A DNA stretch of 64,000 nucleotides from Mycolicibacter minnesotensis (GTDB lineage: Bacteria > Actinomycetota > Actinomycetes > Mycobacteriales > Mycobacteriaceae): positions 124,001 through 188,000 of the forward strand of contig NZ_AP022589.1 in assembly GCF_010731755.1 (NCBI RefSeq), written 5' to 3'. Positions 1 through 9,284 of this stretch are shown here, piece after piece. How positions within the stretch are numbered: position 1 is the first letter of the stretch; every line of letters starts with the position of its first letter. The position numbers were made by a program, and so were the translations under genes. Under the pieces are notes generated by a model, which made no database searches, was not told the origin of the DNA, and was given only the letters and a program-made list of their open reading frames with translations.

Positions 1-587
1 CCAGCGACCCGACCAGCTACTTCACCCACACCGTTCCTTACATCATGGGAACGCGCGACTACTTCAACTCCTCGATCCTGGGCAATGGCGTGTTCTTCGG
101 GCTGCCGTCGGGTCTCATTCTGTTCCTGCGGGTGTTGTTCACCGCCCTGGCCGCCGTCAGCCTGTGGCTGCTCTATCGCTACTACCGCACCCGCGACACC
201 CGGTTCTGGCTGCTGACGTCCTCGGGTGTGCTGCTGACGGCGTCGTTCCTGGTCCTGTCACTGGGCCAGGGCTACTACTCGATCGTGTTGTTCCCGTTCC
301 TGATGACGGTAGTGCTGCCCAACTCGGTGCTGCGCAACTGGCCGGCGTGGTTGGGTGTCTACGGCTTCATGACGCTGGACAAGTGGCTGATCTTCCGCTG
401 GATGAATATCGGGCGGCCACTGGACTACCTCAAGATCACCTACGGCTGGTCACTGCTGCTGATCGTCGTCTGCACGGTGTTGTGCTACCGCTACCTGGAC
501 GCCCGCGAACAGGGTCGCCTGGCTGATGGAATCGATCCGGCATGGCTGGCCGCCGAGTCGACGCGGAAGGTTAACGTGGAGGTATGA
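1..587 (+). CDS. aftC: AftC-like arabinofuranosyltransferase, C-terminal part
   Basis: This is the 3' end of a gene that starts before the window; the open frame already runs from base 3. The visible part (about 195 residues) is a polytopic membrane protein with several hydrophobic segments and a short hydrophilic tail. AftC is a polyprenyl-phosphate-dependent arabinosyltransferase that branches the arabinan of arabinogalactan and lipoarabinomannan on the outer face of the plasma membrane. The call rests on hydrophobic character plus position: aftC lies immediately before msrB in mycobacteria. The stop overlaps the msrB start (ATGA), so the two are translationally coupled. The catalytic loop lies outside the window. 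Confidence 0.75.
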   Translation, partial: SDPTSYFTHTVPYIMGTRDYFNSSILGNGVFFGLPSGLILFLRVLFTALAAVSLWLLYRYYRTRDTRFWLLTSSGVLLTASFLVLSLGQGYYSIVLFPFLMTVVLPNSVLRNWPAWLGVYGFMTLDKWLIFRWMNIGRPLDYLKITYGWSLLLIVVCTVLCYRYLDAREQGRLADGIDPAWLAAESTRKVNVEV

Positions 588-991
588 CGTCTCCCAAGGT
601 GTCCCTCACCGACGACGAGTGGCGCGCGAAGCTGACCCCCCAAGAGTTCGCGGTGCTGCGCCGCGCCGGTACCGAACCGCCCAACACCGGCGAATACACC
701 GATACGACCACCGAGGGTGTGTACGAGTGCCGAGCGTGCGGCGCCGAATTGTTCCGCAGCACCGAGAAGTTCCACTCGCACTGCGGCTGGCCGTCGTTCT
801 TCGACCCGGCCGACTCCGACGCGGTGATCCTGCGCTCGGACAACTCGCTGGGTATGGCACGCACCGAGGTGCTGTGCGCGTCCTGCCACAGCCATCTCGG
901 GCACGTGTTCACCGGCGAGGGCTACCCCACCCCGACCGATCAGCGCTACTGCATCAACAGCATTTGTCTGCGACTGGTGCCACCGTCCTGA
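584..991 (+). CDS. msrB: peptide-methionine (R)-S-oxide reductase MsrB
   Basis: MsrB reduces the R-epimer of methionine sulfoxide in proteins in the cytoplasm, using thioredoxin. The 135-residue protein has the usual single-domain length. Two CxxC pairs (C49/C52 and C98/C101) form the structural zinc site, HSHCGWPSF lies around residue 67, and the catalytic cysteine is C123 in the RYCIN motif. The ATG overlaps the aftC stop by four bases, so translation is coupled to the upstream membrane gene. The next gene is convergent, about 100 bp away. Confidence 0.95.
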   Translation: MTSPKVSLTDDEWRAKLTPQEFAVLRRAGTEPPNTGEYTDTTTEGVYECRACGAELFRSTEKFHSHCGWPSFFDPADSDAVILRSDNSLGMARTEVLCASCHSHLGHVFTGEGYPTPTDQRYCINSICLRLVPPS

Positions 992-1092
992 CGACACGGA
1001 TCCTCTCGTCTGTCGGCGAGCCGGAATCTGACGACGGGACACGCCGATAGCGCGTCGCGGTTTTCCGTGTGGAGCCGCACGCGGTCGAGCTG

Positions 1093-1794
1093 TTAGGGCA
1101 GCGACGCCACCAGCTGTTCGACCTCGACCCGGGGACCGGTGAAGAACGGTGTCTCCTCGCGGGCGTGCAGACGGGCTTCGGTATTGCGCAGGTCGCGCAT
1201 CAGGTCGACGATCCGATCGAGTTCGGGAGCCTCGAACGCCAGGATCCACTCGTAGTCACCGAGCGCGAACGCAGGCACGGTGTTGGCCCGGACGTCCTTG
1301 TACTCCCGTGCGGCCATCCCGTGCTCGGCCAGCATCCGGCGGCGGTCCTCTTCGGGCAGGACGTACCACTCCAGCGATCGCACGAAGGGGTAGACACAGA
1401 CGTAGGCGCCTGCCGGCTCACCGGCGATGAACGCCGGGACGTGACTCCGATTGAACTCGGCCGGCCGGTGCAACGCCACGTTGCTCCACACCGGCTCGCA
1501 GGCCCGGCCCAGCGCGGTACGACGGAACCCGGCATAGGTGGCCTGCAGATCCTCGATGCGCTCGGCGTGGGTCCAGATCATGAAGTCGGCATCGGCTCGC
1601 AGGCCTGCCACGTCGTACACCCCGCGGACCACGACGCCGCGCTCCTCCTGCTGCTTGAGGTAGGTGACAACCTGGTCCGCGATCACCTCGCGGCTATCGG
1701 TCCCCTCATCGAGGACTCCGGGACGAACCGAGAACACCGAGAACATCACGTAGCGGAGGGTGGAATTCAGCTTGTCGTAATCGAGGTGCGCCAT
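1093..1794 (-). CDS. hemQ: coproheme decarboxylase ChdC/HemQ
   Basis: This enzyme does the last step of the coproporphyrin-dependent heme pathway: hydrogen-peroxide-dependent oxidative decarboxylation of two propionates of coproheme to give heme b. The 233-residue product is of chlorite-dismutase-family length. The catalytic tyrosine is Y135 in a YPF motif and the proximal heme-binding histidine is H158 in an AEHG motif; their 23-residue spacing fits the actinobacterial form, which lacks the short insertion seen in Firmicutes. It is the last gene of hemE-hemY-hemQ on this strand and starts 34 bp after hemY. No clear Shine-Dalgarno sequence precedes the ATG. Confidence 0.95.
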   Translation of the reverse strand: MAHLDYDKLNSTLRYVMFSVFSVRPGVLDEGTDSREVIADQVVTYLKQQEERGVVVRGVYDVAGLRADADFMIWTHAERIEDLQATYAGFRRTALGRACEPVWSNVALHRPAEFNRSHVPAFIAGEPAGAYVCVYPFVRSLEWYVLPEEDRRRMLAEHGMAAREYKDVRANTVPAFALGDYEWILAFEAPELDRIVDLMRDLRNTEARLHAREETPFFTGPRVEVEQLVASLP

Positions 1795-1828
1795 GGCCCC
1801 TATGCTGCCACGACGCGCCCGGCGATCT

Positions 1829-3190
1829 CTACGGCGCCGGGGTGGCGCTGATCACCGCCGCAACGGCCCGATCGGCCGCGGCGATACAGGCCGGCACACC
1901 GATGCCGTCGAGATAGTTGCCGGCGACCGCGATGGTCGCCGGCAGCGCGGCGCGCAACCCGCCGACCAGCCCCGCATGGCCGGACCGATACTGCGGCATT
2001 GCCGCAGGCCAGCGCTGCACCCGCACATCGATCGGGTCCACCGTGACCCCGAACACAGCCTCCAGGTCGCGTACCGACCACCCCACCAGCTCGGCGTCGG
2101 AGGCGCTGGTGCGCGAGTCTCCGAACCGGCCGAACGACAACCGCAACACCTCCACCCGGCCGCCGTAACCCCGATCGCCCCACTTACGCGACGTCAGGGT
2201 GATCGCCTTGGTGTACAGCCGTTCCCCGGTGGCCACCAGAACCCCGGAGTTGGCCGGGAACGCTGCGCCAGCCGGCACGGCCATCGCCACCACCACCGAC
2301 GACGCGCTACCGATCCGGCTGGCCGCCGCCGCGGCACGCGGCGCGAACCCGGTTGCGAGCCGGGCCAGTGCGGGGGCGGGTACCGCCACCACCACCCGGT
2401 CGGCGCGGTGGTGGCCGCCACCGGCGTCCCGGAGCAGCCAGCTGTCACCGAGCGGATCGATCTGAGTCACCGCCGACTGCACCCAGCGCAGCCTGGCACT
2501 GCGCACCAGCGCGTTGACCAACACCTGATACCCGCCGGTGATGGCGCCGAACACCGGCTGACCGGTCGTGGTGGGCAATGCCCGCCGCACCGCGTCGGTC
2601 AGGCTGGCGGCTCCTTGATCGAGCAGGGTGGCCAGTCCCGGGACCGCCGACCGCAATCCGACCGTCGCTGCCGATCCCGCGTACACCCCGCCGATCAGAG
2701 GATCCACCGAGCAGGCGACCACCTGTTCACCGAACCGGTCGGCCACCAATGCGCCCAGCGTCGGATCACTACCCGGTTCGAATGAGAACGGGCGAGTGGG
2801 TTCGCCGGCGATCCGCGCAAGGGTCGGGGCATCGACCAGCCCGGTCATGGATTCCGGCGACGACGGAATCCCGCTGAGGGTGTTGGGCGGTAACGGGTGC
2901 AGCACCCGACGGCTGTACAGCAGTGGCCGCACCCCGGTGGTACTGCGTTGGCGTTCGGCCAGCCCCAGCTCAGCCAGTAGGGCGGGCACCTCGGGTCGGC
3001 GAGCGATGAACGCCTCGGCGCCCACGTCCACGCTCATGCCGCCGAGGGTCTCGGTGCGCAAAAGCCCGCCGAGTCGGTCCGCCGGATCGAAGACCGTGAT
3101 GTCGGCGGAGTCGCCGAGTGTCGCACGCAGTCGGTGGGCGGCGGCAAGACCGGAGATGCCGCCCCCGACAACGCAGTACGACGTGGTCAC
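1829..3190 (-). CDS. hemY: coproporphyrinogen III oxidase (HemY/CgoX type)
   Basis: This is an FAD-dependent amine-oxidase-fold enzyme of 453 residues that oxidises coproporphyrinogen III to coproporphyrin III in the actinobacterial heme pathway; older annotations call it protoporphyrinogen oxidase. The N terminus carries the dinucleotide fold GxGxxG at residues 9-14, followed by a [12 protein letters not shown] segment typical of the family. The start is a GTG whose last bases overlap the hemE stop (GTGA on the minus strand), so the genes are coupled. With HemE upstream and HemQ downstream it forms a three-gene heme block. Length and motifs look intact. Confidence 0.93.
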   Translation of the reverse strand: MTTSYCVVGGGISGLAAAHRLRATLGDSADITVFDPADRLGGLLRTETLGGMSVDVGAEAFIARRPEVPALLAELGLAERQRSTTGVRPLLYSRRVLHPLPPNTLSGIPSSPESMTGLVDAPTLARIAGEPTRPFSFEPGSDPTLGALVADRFGEQVVACSVDPLIGGVYAGSAATVGLRSAVPGLATLLDQGAASLTDAVRRALPTTTGQPVFGAITGGYQVLVNALVRSARLRWVQSAVTQIDPLGDSWLLRDAGGGHHRADRVVVAVPAPALARLATGFAPRAAAAASRIGSASSVVVAMAVPAGAAFPANSGVLVATGERLYTKAITLTSRKWGDRGYGGRVEVLRLSFGRFGDSRTSASDAELVGWSVRDLEAVFGVTVDPIDVRVQRWPAAMPQYRSGHAGLVGGLRAALPATIAVAGNYLDGIGVPACIAAADRAVAAVISATPAP

Positions 3191-4248
3191 AATGAATGGA
3201 CCAGCGATACCAGGTCGGTCAGAATCTCGGGGTCTGACTGCGGCAGCACGCCGTGCCCGAGGTTGAACACGTGCCCCGCGGCCCCGGCGTCGACAGCGCA
3301 GCGGCCGTCGTCGATCACGGCTCGGGCGGCGCGCTCAACCACCGGCCAGCCCGCCAGCAAGACCGCCGGATCCAGGTTGCCCTGCAGGGCGATACCGGCG
3401 CCGACGCGGGCGGCGGCATCGGTCAGGGAAGTGCGCCAGTCCACGCCGACCATCGTTGCCGGGGCGGGGCGCATGACGTCGGCCATGGCTCCCAGCAGCT
3501 CGCCGGTCTGCACCCCAAAGTGCGTCATCGGCACCTGCCGGTGTGCGAGCGTGGCAAACACCCGGGCACTGTGCGGCGCCACGAACCGCCGGTAATCGGC
3601 CAGGCACAGCGCGCCGGCCCAGGAGTCGAACAATTGGATGGCGTCCACACCGTGGTCGAGTTGCACGGTCAGAAAGGCGATAGTCAGGTCGGTGAGGCGG
3701 GTCATCAGCTCATGCCAGCTGTCGGGATCGGCCAGCATCATCGCCTTGGTGCGGGCGTGGGTCCGGCTGGGCCCGCCCTCAACTAGGTAGGAGGCCAGCG
3801 TGAACGGCGCCCCGGCAAAACCGATCAGCGGCACGTCTTCAAGCGCCGCCACCAGCAGCGATACCGCCTCGGCGACGGCGGTCACCTGCTCTGGGTCGAG
3901 CGGCCGCAGAGCGGCGACGTCGGCCGCGGTGCGCACGGGTTCAGCGATCACCGGCCCGACGTCGGGAACGATGTCCAGATCGACCCCGGCGCCGCGCAAC
4001 GGCACCACGATGTCGGAGAACAGGATCGCTGCGTCGACCCGGTGGCGGCGTACCGGCTGCAGCGTGATTTCACAGACCAGTTCGGAGTCGAAGCAGGCGT
4101 CCAGCATCTTGTGGTGAGCGCGCAGCTCACGGTATTCGGGCAGGGAACGCCCGGCCTGGCGCATGAACCAGACCGGGACCCGACTGGGTTTCCGGCCGGC
4201 AATGGCGGTCAGGTACGGGGAATCAGGCAATTCACGACGGGCACTCAT
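3187..4248 (-). CDS. hemE: uroporphyrinogen decarboxylase HemE
   Basis: HemE removes the four acetate carboxyl groups of uroporphyrinogen III to make coproporphyrinogen III, in the cytoplasm. The chosen ATG gives 353 residues, the normal length, and puts the signature [11 protein letters not shown] at residues 30-40. The frame stays open upstream to about 4443, but that stretch reads like non-coding sequence and would extend into the divergent intergenic region, so it is not used. HemE heads the hemE-hemY-hemQ block and overlaps hemY by four bases. Confidence 0.95.
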   Translation of the reverse strand: MSARRELPDSPYLTAIAGRKPSRVPVWFMRQAGRSLPEYRELRAHHKMLDACFDSELVCEITLQPVRRHRVDAAILFSDIVVPLRGAGVDLDIVPDVGPVIAEPVRTAADVAALRPLDPEQVTAVAEAVSLLVAALEDVPLIGFAGAPFTLASYLVEGGPSRTHARTKAMMLADPDSWHELMTRLTDLTIAFLTVQLDHGVDAIQLFDSWAGALCLADYRRFVAPHSARVFATLAHRQVPMTHFGVQTGELLGAMADVMRPAPATMVGVDWRTSLTDAAARVGAGIALQGNLDPAVLLAGWPVVERAARAVIDDGRCAVDAGAAGHVFNLGHGVLPQSDPEILTDLVSLVHSL

Positions 4249-4310
4249 CGCGTTCAATGCTGCCACGCCCCCTGCTGCCTCGCCCCACCCGGCGGTCCCG
4301 GCCTCACCCA

Positions 4311-4336
4311 GCGCCGAACTGTGCCCGGTTCGGCGC
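4311..4336. promoter_or_regulatory. 9-bp inverted repeat between hemE and the DUF3000 gene
   Basis: GCGCCGAAC at 4311-4319 and GTTCGGCGC at 4328-4336 are perfect reverse complements separated by 8 bases. They lie in the 220-bp divergent region, 63 bp upstream of the hemE start and about 130 bp upstream of the other gene. It could be an operator or a hairpin in a leader; no known mycobacterial box matches it. The function is inference. Confidence 0.4.
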
Positions 4337-4468
4337 GCCTGTCTGCGCTGACCGGCGCTGGGGGTTAGCGTGAGATTCGGTGACCCCCGTCGCGGCGGTG
4401 CGCAACAGAACCCTGGGTGCCGGCCGTTGGAGACGCGGCACACAGCGAGCAGTTAAGGAGCGGCACCC

Positions 4469-5050
4469 GTGACATCAGCCGAGCCTGCCCCCTTCCGGGA
4501 AGCGGTGGCGACAATGCACGCCGCGACCGTGCGCTCCGAGATCGAATTGGGCCCGATCCGTCCGCCGCAGCGCCTGGCGCCCTACAGCTACGCGCTCGGC
4601 GCCGAAGTCAAGCATCCCGAGACCGAGGTCATTCCGGAGGATTCCGACGGCGACGCCTTCGGAAGGCTGATCCTGCTGTACGACCCCGACGGCACCGATG
4701 CCTGGGACGGCACCATGCGCATGGTGGCCTTCATACAGGCCGACCTGGATTCGCACGAGGCGATCGACCCGCTGCTGCCCGAGGTCGCCTGGAGTTGGCT
4801 GGTCGAGGCGCTCGGTGCCCGTACCGCGCATGTCACCGCGCTGGGCGGAACCGTCACCGCCACGACCTCGGTGCGCTACGGCGACATCTCCGGCCCGCCG
4901 CGGGGACACCAGTTGGAGCTTCGCGCATCGTGGACCGCGACCACGCCGGACTTGGGCAGCCATGTCCAGGCGTTCTGCGAAGTCCTCGAACACGCCGCGG
5001 GCCTCCCGCCGGTCGGGATCACCGACCTGAGCTCGCGAACCCGCGTCTGA
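4469..5050 (+). CDS. DUF3000 family protein (Rv2680-like)
   Basis: A conserved actinobacterial protein of unknown function, 193 residues, with no signal peptide or membrane segment. The GTG start is supported by AAGGAG eight bases upstream. It resembles M. tuberculosis Rv2680 in position and sequence character and lies one base before the RNase D gene, suggesting a two-gene operon with an RNA-processing link. In M. tuberculosis echA15 sits between hemE and this gene; here it is absent. Confidence 0.85.
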   Translation: MTSAEPAPFREAVATMHAATVRSEIELGPIRPPQRLAPYSYALGAEVKHPETEVIPEDSDGDAFGRLILLYDPDGTDAWDGTMRMVAFIQADLDSHEAIDPLLPEVAWSWLVEALGARTAHVTALGGTVTATTSVRYGDISGPPRGHQLELRASWTATTPDLGSHVQAFCEVLEHAAGLPPVGITDLSSRTRV

Positions 5051-5051
5051 G

Positions 5052-6302
5052 ATGTCCGAGCAGAACACCGAACCGGCCACCGAAGAGCCCGCGCCGACAC
5101 CGCTGTCGCATCCCGCCGACGGAGTGCCGGAGGTGTCGGTCACCCGCTCGCAGATCGGCGCCGCCGCAGACCTACTGGCCGGGGGCCACGGCCCGTTCGC
5201 GGTAGACGCCGAGCGGGCTTCGGGCTTCCGCTACTCCAATCGGGCTTACCTGATCCAGATCCGGCGCACGGGCGCCGGGACCGTGCTGATCGATCCGGTG
5301 GGCGCGGGCGAGGACCCGGCGGCTCTGCTACGCCCGGTGGCCGAGGTCCTCGACGACGACGAGTGGATCCTGCACGCTGCCGACCAAGACCTGGCCTGCC
5401 TGGCCGAGGTCGGTATGTGGCCCAAGGCGCTCTATGACACCGAACTTGCCGGGCGACTGGCCGGCTACGAGCGGGTCAACCTGGCCGCGATGGTGCAACG
5501 ACTGTTGGGGCTGGGTCTGGACAAAGGCCACGGGGCCGCCGACTGGTCGAAGCGGCCGCTGCCCGCCGACTGGCTGAACTATGCGGCACTGGACGTCGAA
5601 GTGCTCATCGAACTCCGTCACGCGATCGCCGATGTTCTGGCTGGGCAGGGCAAAACTGATTGGGCAGCACAGGAATTCAACCACCTTCGGGTCACCGACT
5701 ACGCCACGACCACGCGCCGGGACCGCTGGCGACGCACATCGGGCATCCACAAGGTGCGTGATCAGCGTGGCCTGGCAGCAGTTCGAGAGCTGTGGACGGT
5801 TCGTGACCAGATCGCGGCGCGACGTGACATCGCGCCCGGACGCATCCTGCCCGACTCGGCGATCATCGCCGCGGCCGTGGCCAACCCCACCACCGCAGAA
5901 GAGTTGCTCGCACTGCCGGTCTTCGGCGGACCCAGACAACGTCGCAGCGCGGCCACCTGGCTGGCGGCACTGGCCGCGGCCCGCGATAACCCCGAGCCGC
6001 CCGAAGCAGCAGAATCGAGCAGCGGCCCCCCGCCCCCGTCGCGATGGGCACGGCGCAAACCCGAGGCGGCGGCCCGGTTGGAGGCGGCTCGCGCCGCACT
6101 GGGTGTGGTGTCTGAGCGGGTGCAGGTACCGACGGAGAATCTGATCATCCCCGACCTGGTGCGCAGGTTGTGCTGGGACTGGAAACCGCCGAAGTCGGAC
6201 ACCACGGTGGTGATCGAGGAGTTCTTGGCCGCCGGCGGAGCGCGGCCATGGCAACGCGAGCTGACCGTGCCGGTGCTGGCACAGGCCCTCGGCAGCGCCT
6301 AG
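5052..6302 (+). CDS. rnd: ribonuclease D (DEDDy exonuclease with HRDC domain)
   Basis: A 3'-5' exoribonuclease likely used in tRNA and stable-RNA maturation. The 416-residue product has an N-terminal DEDD exonuclease domain: motif I is FAVDAERASG (DxE), motif II lies around LHAADQDL, and motif III is the NYAALDVE stretch with the Y-x3-D signature of the DEDDy class. An HRDC-like helical domain follows from about residue 220, then a basic linker and C-terminal domain. It starts one base after the DUF3000 stop, so the pair is probably co-transcribed. Confidence 0.9.
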   Translation: MSEQNTEPATEEPAPTPLSHPADGVPEVSVTRSQIGAAADLLAGGHGPFAVDAERASGFRYSNRAYLIQIRRTGAGTVLIDPVGAGEDPAALLRPVAEVLDDDEWILHAADQDLACLAEVGMWPKALYDTELAGRLAGYERVNLAAMVQRLLGLGLDKGHGAADWSKRPLPADWLNYAALDVEVLIELRHAIADVLAGQGKTDWAAQEFNHLRVTDYATTTRRDRWRRTSGIHKVRDQRGLAAVRELWTVRDQIAARRDIAPGRILPDSAIIAAAVANPTTAEELLALPVFGGPRQRRSAATWLAALAAARDNPEPPEAAESSSGPPPPSRWARRKPEAAARLEAARAALGVVSERVQVPTENLIIPDLVRRLCWDWKPPKSDTTVVIEEFLAAGGARPWQRELTVPVLAQALGSA

Positions 6303-6458
6303 CCGGGACGGTCTTGCGGTCCGAGGCTTTGCGCCACTGTTGCTAGACTGCCCCGGAAGCGGCCGTCCGCCGAAAGGCCGGCTGCATTTCTCACGTCACT
6401 CATACCGTGGACGCGAACCGTCAAGGACTTCCCATGGTCGATTTCCTTGGAGGACTTC

Positions 6459-6875
6459 GTGTCACCAGCTTTTCGCCGGGTCGTCTACGTCATCAGCTAC
6501 GAGCTCGTCGCTATCGTCCTGACCACAGTGGGCCTGGCGGTCCTAGGCTTCGGCGGCACCAGTTCTGGCGCCGTGGCGGTGACGGCGTCGACAGTCGCGG
6601 TGGTGTGGAACTACCTCTGGACCACCGCGTTCGAAGCATGGGAGCGCCGACAGGAATCCCCGACCCGTACGGTGGCGCGCCGGGTCGCACACGCGGTCGG
6701 ATTCGAAGGCGGCCTGGTGGTGCTGCTGTTGCCGATCGTGGCCGCGATCTTGAAGGTGTCTCTGCTGCAGGCGTTGAGCCTTGAGTTGGGCCTGCTGGTC
6801 TTCTTCTTGGTGTACACGTTCGCGTTCGCGTGGTTGTTCGACACGGTCTGGCCGCCCATTGGAACGGGACGCTAG
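6459..6875 (+). CDS. PACE-family multidrug (chlorhexidine-type) efflux protein
   Basis: A four-helix inner-membrane protein of 138 residues made of two bacterial transmembrane pair domains, the architecture of Proteobacterial Antimicrobial Compound Efflux proteins such as AceI, which export biguanides and short diamines by proton antiport. Hydrophobic helices lie at about 8-28, 40-60, 78-98 and 108-130. The family motifs are visible: E15 in helix 1 (equivalent to the coupling Glu15 of AceI), [10 protein letters not shown] after helix 2, [12 protein letters not shown] (74-85) before helix 3 and an AWLFD motif at the end of helix 4. The GTG start is chosen because GGAGG lies at 6449-6453; an upstream TTG at 6447 is less likely. 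Its stop shares a CTAG with the convergent dxs stop. I do not recall this gene at this position in M. tuberculosis. Confidence 0.85.
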   Translation: MSPAFRRVVYVISYELVAIVLTTVGLAVLGFGGTSSGAVAVTASTVAVVWNYLWTTAFEAWERRQESPTRTVARRVAHAVGFEGGLVVLLLPIVAAILKVSLLQALSLELGLLVFFLVYTFAFAWLFDTVWPPIGTGR

Positions 6876-8785
6876 TCGAGCCGCTCGCTGACCTCGTCGA
6901 CACACGGGGAGGCGGCCATCGCCGCGACCCAGCCGGTGATCTGGCGGGCCACATCCTGTGCGGTCAGGCCGATCTCGGCCAGCAATTCACCACGTGAGGC
7001 GTGGTCGTAGAAACGTTGCGGCAGGCCGACATCGCGACAGGGCAGGTCTACCTCGGCGCGCCGCAGCGCCGCCGAGACCGCCGAGCCGATACCCCCGGCG
7101 ACACCGTTGTCCTCGCAGGTGACGACCAGTTTGTGCGTGGCGGCCATCTCAACGAGCACCTCCGGCACCGGCAACACCCAGCGCGGGTCGATCACCGTCA
7201 CCCCGATGCCCTGGTTGTGCAGCCGGTCGGCCACCGCCAGCGCCATGGGCGCGAACGCCCCGACCGCCACCAGCAGAACGTCTTGCGGCAGGCCATCTGC
7301 CGGGACCGCGAGCACGTCCACCCCAGACCGCCGTTCGAGGGCGGGAATGTCTTCGCCCACCTCCCCTTTCGGGAAACGCAGTGCGGTAGGCCCGTCGCCG
7401 ACGTCCAGTGCTTCGCCGAGCTCTTCACGCAGCCGTACGCCGTCGCGGGGCGCGGCCACCCGGATACCGGGCACGATCCCCAGGACCGACAGATCCCACA
7501 TGCCGTTGTGACTGGCGCCGTCGGGTCCGGTGATCCCGGACCGGTCCAATACCAGCGTGACCGGCAGCTTGTGCAGCGCGACGTCCATCACGAGTTGGTC
7601 GAAGGCACGGTTGAGGAACGTCGAGTAGATAGCCACCACGGGGTGCAGGCCGCCCATGGCCAACCCGGCAGCCGAGGTGAGCGCGTGCTGCTCGGCTATC
7701 CCCACGTCGAACATTCGATCCGGAAAACGCTGCCCGAATGCCGCCAGGCCGGTGGGGCCGGGCATCGCGGCGGTGATCGCGACGACATCCCGGCGTTTGA
7801 TGCCGTATTCGATGAGCGCATCGGAGAACACCGCGGTCCAGCCGCGGCCGGAGGTTTCGGTGGCGTAGCCGGTCAGCGGGTCGATCACACCGCACGCATG
7901 CATCTGCTCGGCCTCGTCATTCTCGGCCGGGGCGTAGCCCTTGCCCTTGCGGGTGACCACGTGCACGATCACCGGGCCGCCGAAGCCCCGCGCGCGACGC
8001 AGCGCGGATTCCACCGCGGCTTCGTCATGACCGTCGATCGGGCCGAGGTACTTCAAGCCCAGGTCGGTGAAGAGCGCCTGCGGCGCCAAGGCATCTTTGA
8101 GGCCAGCCTTGAAACTGTGGATCACCTGGTAGCCGATTTCGCCGACGACCGGCACTCCCCGCACCGCGGCGCGGCCCTTCTCCAGCAGCCTCTCGTAGGC
8201 GGGCTGCAGCCGCAGCGCGGCCAGATGGTCGGCGAAACCGCCGATGGTCGGCGCGTAGCTGCGGCCGTTGTCGTTGACCACGATCACCACGGGCCGGTGG
8301 CCTGAGGCAATGTTGTTCAAAGCCTCCCAGCACATGCCGCCGGTCAGGGCGCCGTCGCCGACCACTGCCACCACATGCCGGTTGCGGTGCCCAGTCAGCT
8401 CGAAGGCTTTGGCCAGCCCGTCGGCGTAGGACAGCGCCGCACTCGCGTGGCTGGACTCCACCCAGTCGTGCTCGCTCTCGGCACGTGACGGATAACCCGA
8501 CAGACCGCCCTTCTTGCGCAGGGTGTCGAATTCGGGGGCGCGCCCCGTCAGCATCTTGTGTACATAGGCCTGATGCCCGGTGTCGAAGATGATCGGGTCA
8601 TGGGGCGAGTCGAACACCCGGTGCAGCGCCAGCGTCAGCTCCACCACACCCAGATTGGGCCCCAAATGCCCACCGGTCGCGGCGACTTTGTGGATGAGGA
8701 ACTCGCGGATCTCCGCCGCAAGATCGGTCAGCTGTGCCTGCGAGAGGTGCTGCAGATCGGCGGGGCCGCGGATCCCTTGAAGCAT
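6872..8785 (-). CDS. dxs: 1-deoxy-D-xylulose-5-phosphate synthase
   Basis: This thiamine-diphosphate enzyme condenses pyruvate with glyceraldehyde 3-phosphate, the first step of the MEP isoprenoid pathway that supplies decaprenyl phosphate and menaquinone. The protein has 637 residues, full length. Visible marks are H40 in the HLGPNLG motif, the ThDP-binding GDGALTGG...N motif near residue 150, the IAEQHAL motif with the catalytic glutamate in the middle domain, and a C-terminal transketolase-type domain. The ATG is the first sensible start. The divergent CBS gene begins 47 bp away. Confidence 0.96.
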   Translation of the reverse strand: MLQGIRGPADLQHLSQAQLTDLAAEIREFLIHKVAATGGHLGPNLGVVELTLALHRVFDSPHDPIIFDTGHQAYVHKMLTGRAPEFDTLRKKGGLSGYPSRAESEHDWVESSHASAALSYADGLAKAFELTGHRNRHVVAVVGDGALTGGMCWEALNNIASGHRPVVIVVNDNGRSYAPTIGGFADHLAALRLQPAYERLLEKGRAAVRGVPVVGEIGYQVIHSFKAGLKDALAPQALFTDLGLKYLGPIDGHDEAAVESALRRARGFGGPVIVHVVTRKGKGYAPAENDEAEQMHACGVIDPLTGYATETSGRGWTAVFSDALIEYGIKRRDVVAITAAMPGPTGLAAFGQRFPDRMFDVGIAEQHALTSAAGLAMGGLHPVVAIYSTFLNRAFDQLVMDVALHKLPVTLVLDRSGITGPDGASHNGMWDLSVLGIVPGIRVAAPRDGVRLREELGEALDVGDGPTALRFPKGEVGEDIPALERRSGVDVLAVPADGLPQDVLLVAVGAFAPMALAVADRLHNQGIGVTVIDPRWVLPVPEVLVEMAATHKLVVTCEDNGVAGGIGSAVSAALRRAEVDLPCRDVGLPQRFYDHASRGELLAEIGLTAQDVARQITGWVAAMAASPCVDEVSERLD

Positions 8786-8832
8786 CCGGTCAGTCTACGC
8801 ATCGCGGGCGGCAGCCACCGTATGGTCGTCCT

Positions 8833-9276
8833 ATGCATGCCGCAGATATCGCCGAGGAATTCCCCGTGGTGTCCATCGACTCGGATGCTTTGGACGCTGC
8901 CCGGTTGCTGGCCGAGCATCGACTGCCGGGGCTGGTCGTGACCGACGCCGCAGGCAAGCCCTATGCGGTGCTGCCGGCCTCCCAGGTGGTGCGCTTCATC
9001 GTGCCGAGCTACGTTCAGGATGACCCATCACTGGCCGGTGTCCTCAGCGAAACGATGGCCGATCGGGCCGCCGAGAAGCTCGGCGGCAAGGCCGTGCGCG
9101 ACGTTCTGCCCGAACACCTCCATGACGTACCGGCGGCCGATGCCAATGAGACCATCATCGAGGTGGCCGCTACCATGGCCAGAATGCGTAGCCCGCTTAT
9201 CGCCGTGGTCAAAGACGGTGAACTGCACGGAGTCATCACCGCATCGCGGTTGCTGGCCGCCGCATTGAAGGTCTGA
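8833..9276 (+). CDS. CBS-domain protein (Rv2683-like)
   Basis: A 147-residue cytoplasmic protein consisting of a CBS-domain pair (about residues 5-60 and 85-145), which normally binds adenosyl ligands and senses energy state. It begins with an ATG downstream of an apparent extension of the frame from 8734 that would run into dxs and is therefore rejected. It ends eight bases before the ArsB/NhaD transporter, so the CBS protein probably regulates, or is co-expressed with, that transporter. Confidence 0.85.
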   Translation: MHAADIAEEFPVVSIDSDALDAARLLAEHRLPGLVVTDAAGKPYAVLPASQVVRFIVPSYVQDDPSLAGVLSETMADRAAEKLGGKAVRDVLPEHLHDVPAADANETIIEVAATMARMRSPLIAVVKDGELHGVITASRLLAAALKV

Positions 9277-9284
9277 TCCCGCGG

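Noticed and set aside
4249..4443. An extended N terminus of hemE
   Set aside because: The extra 65 residues have no family counterpart, and the ATG at 4248 gives the standard HemE start and length.
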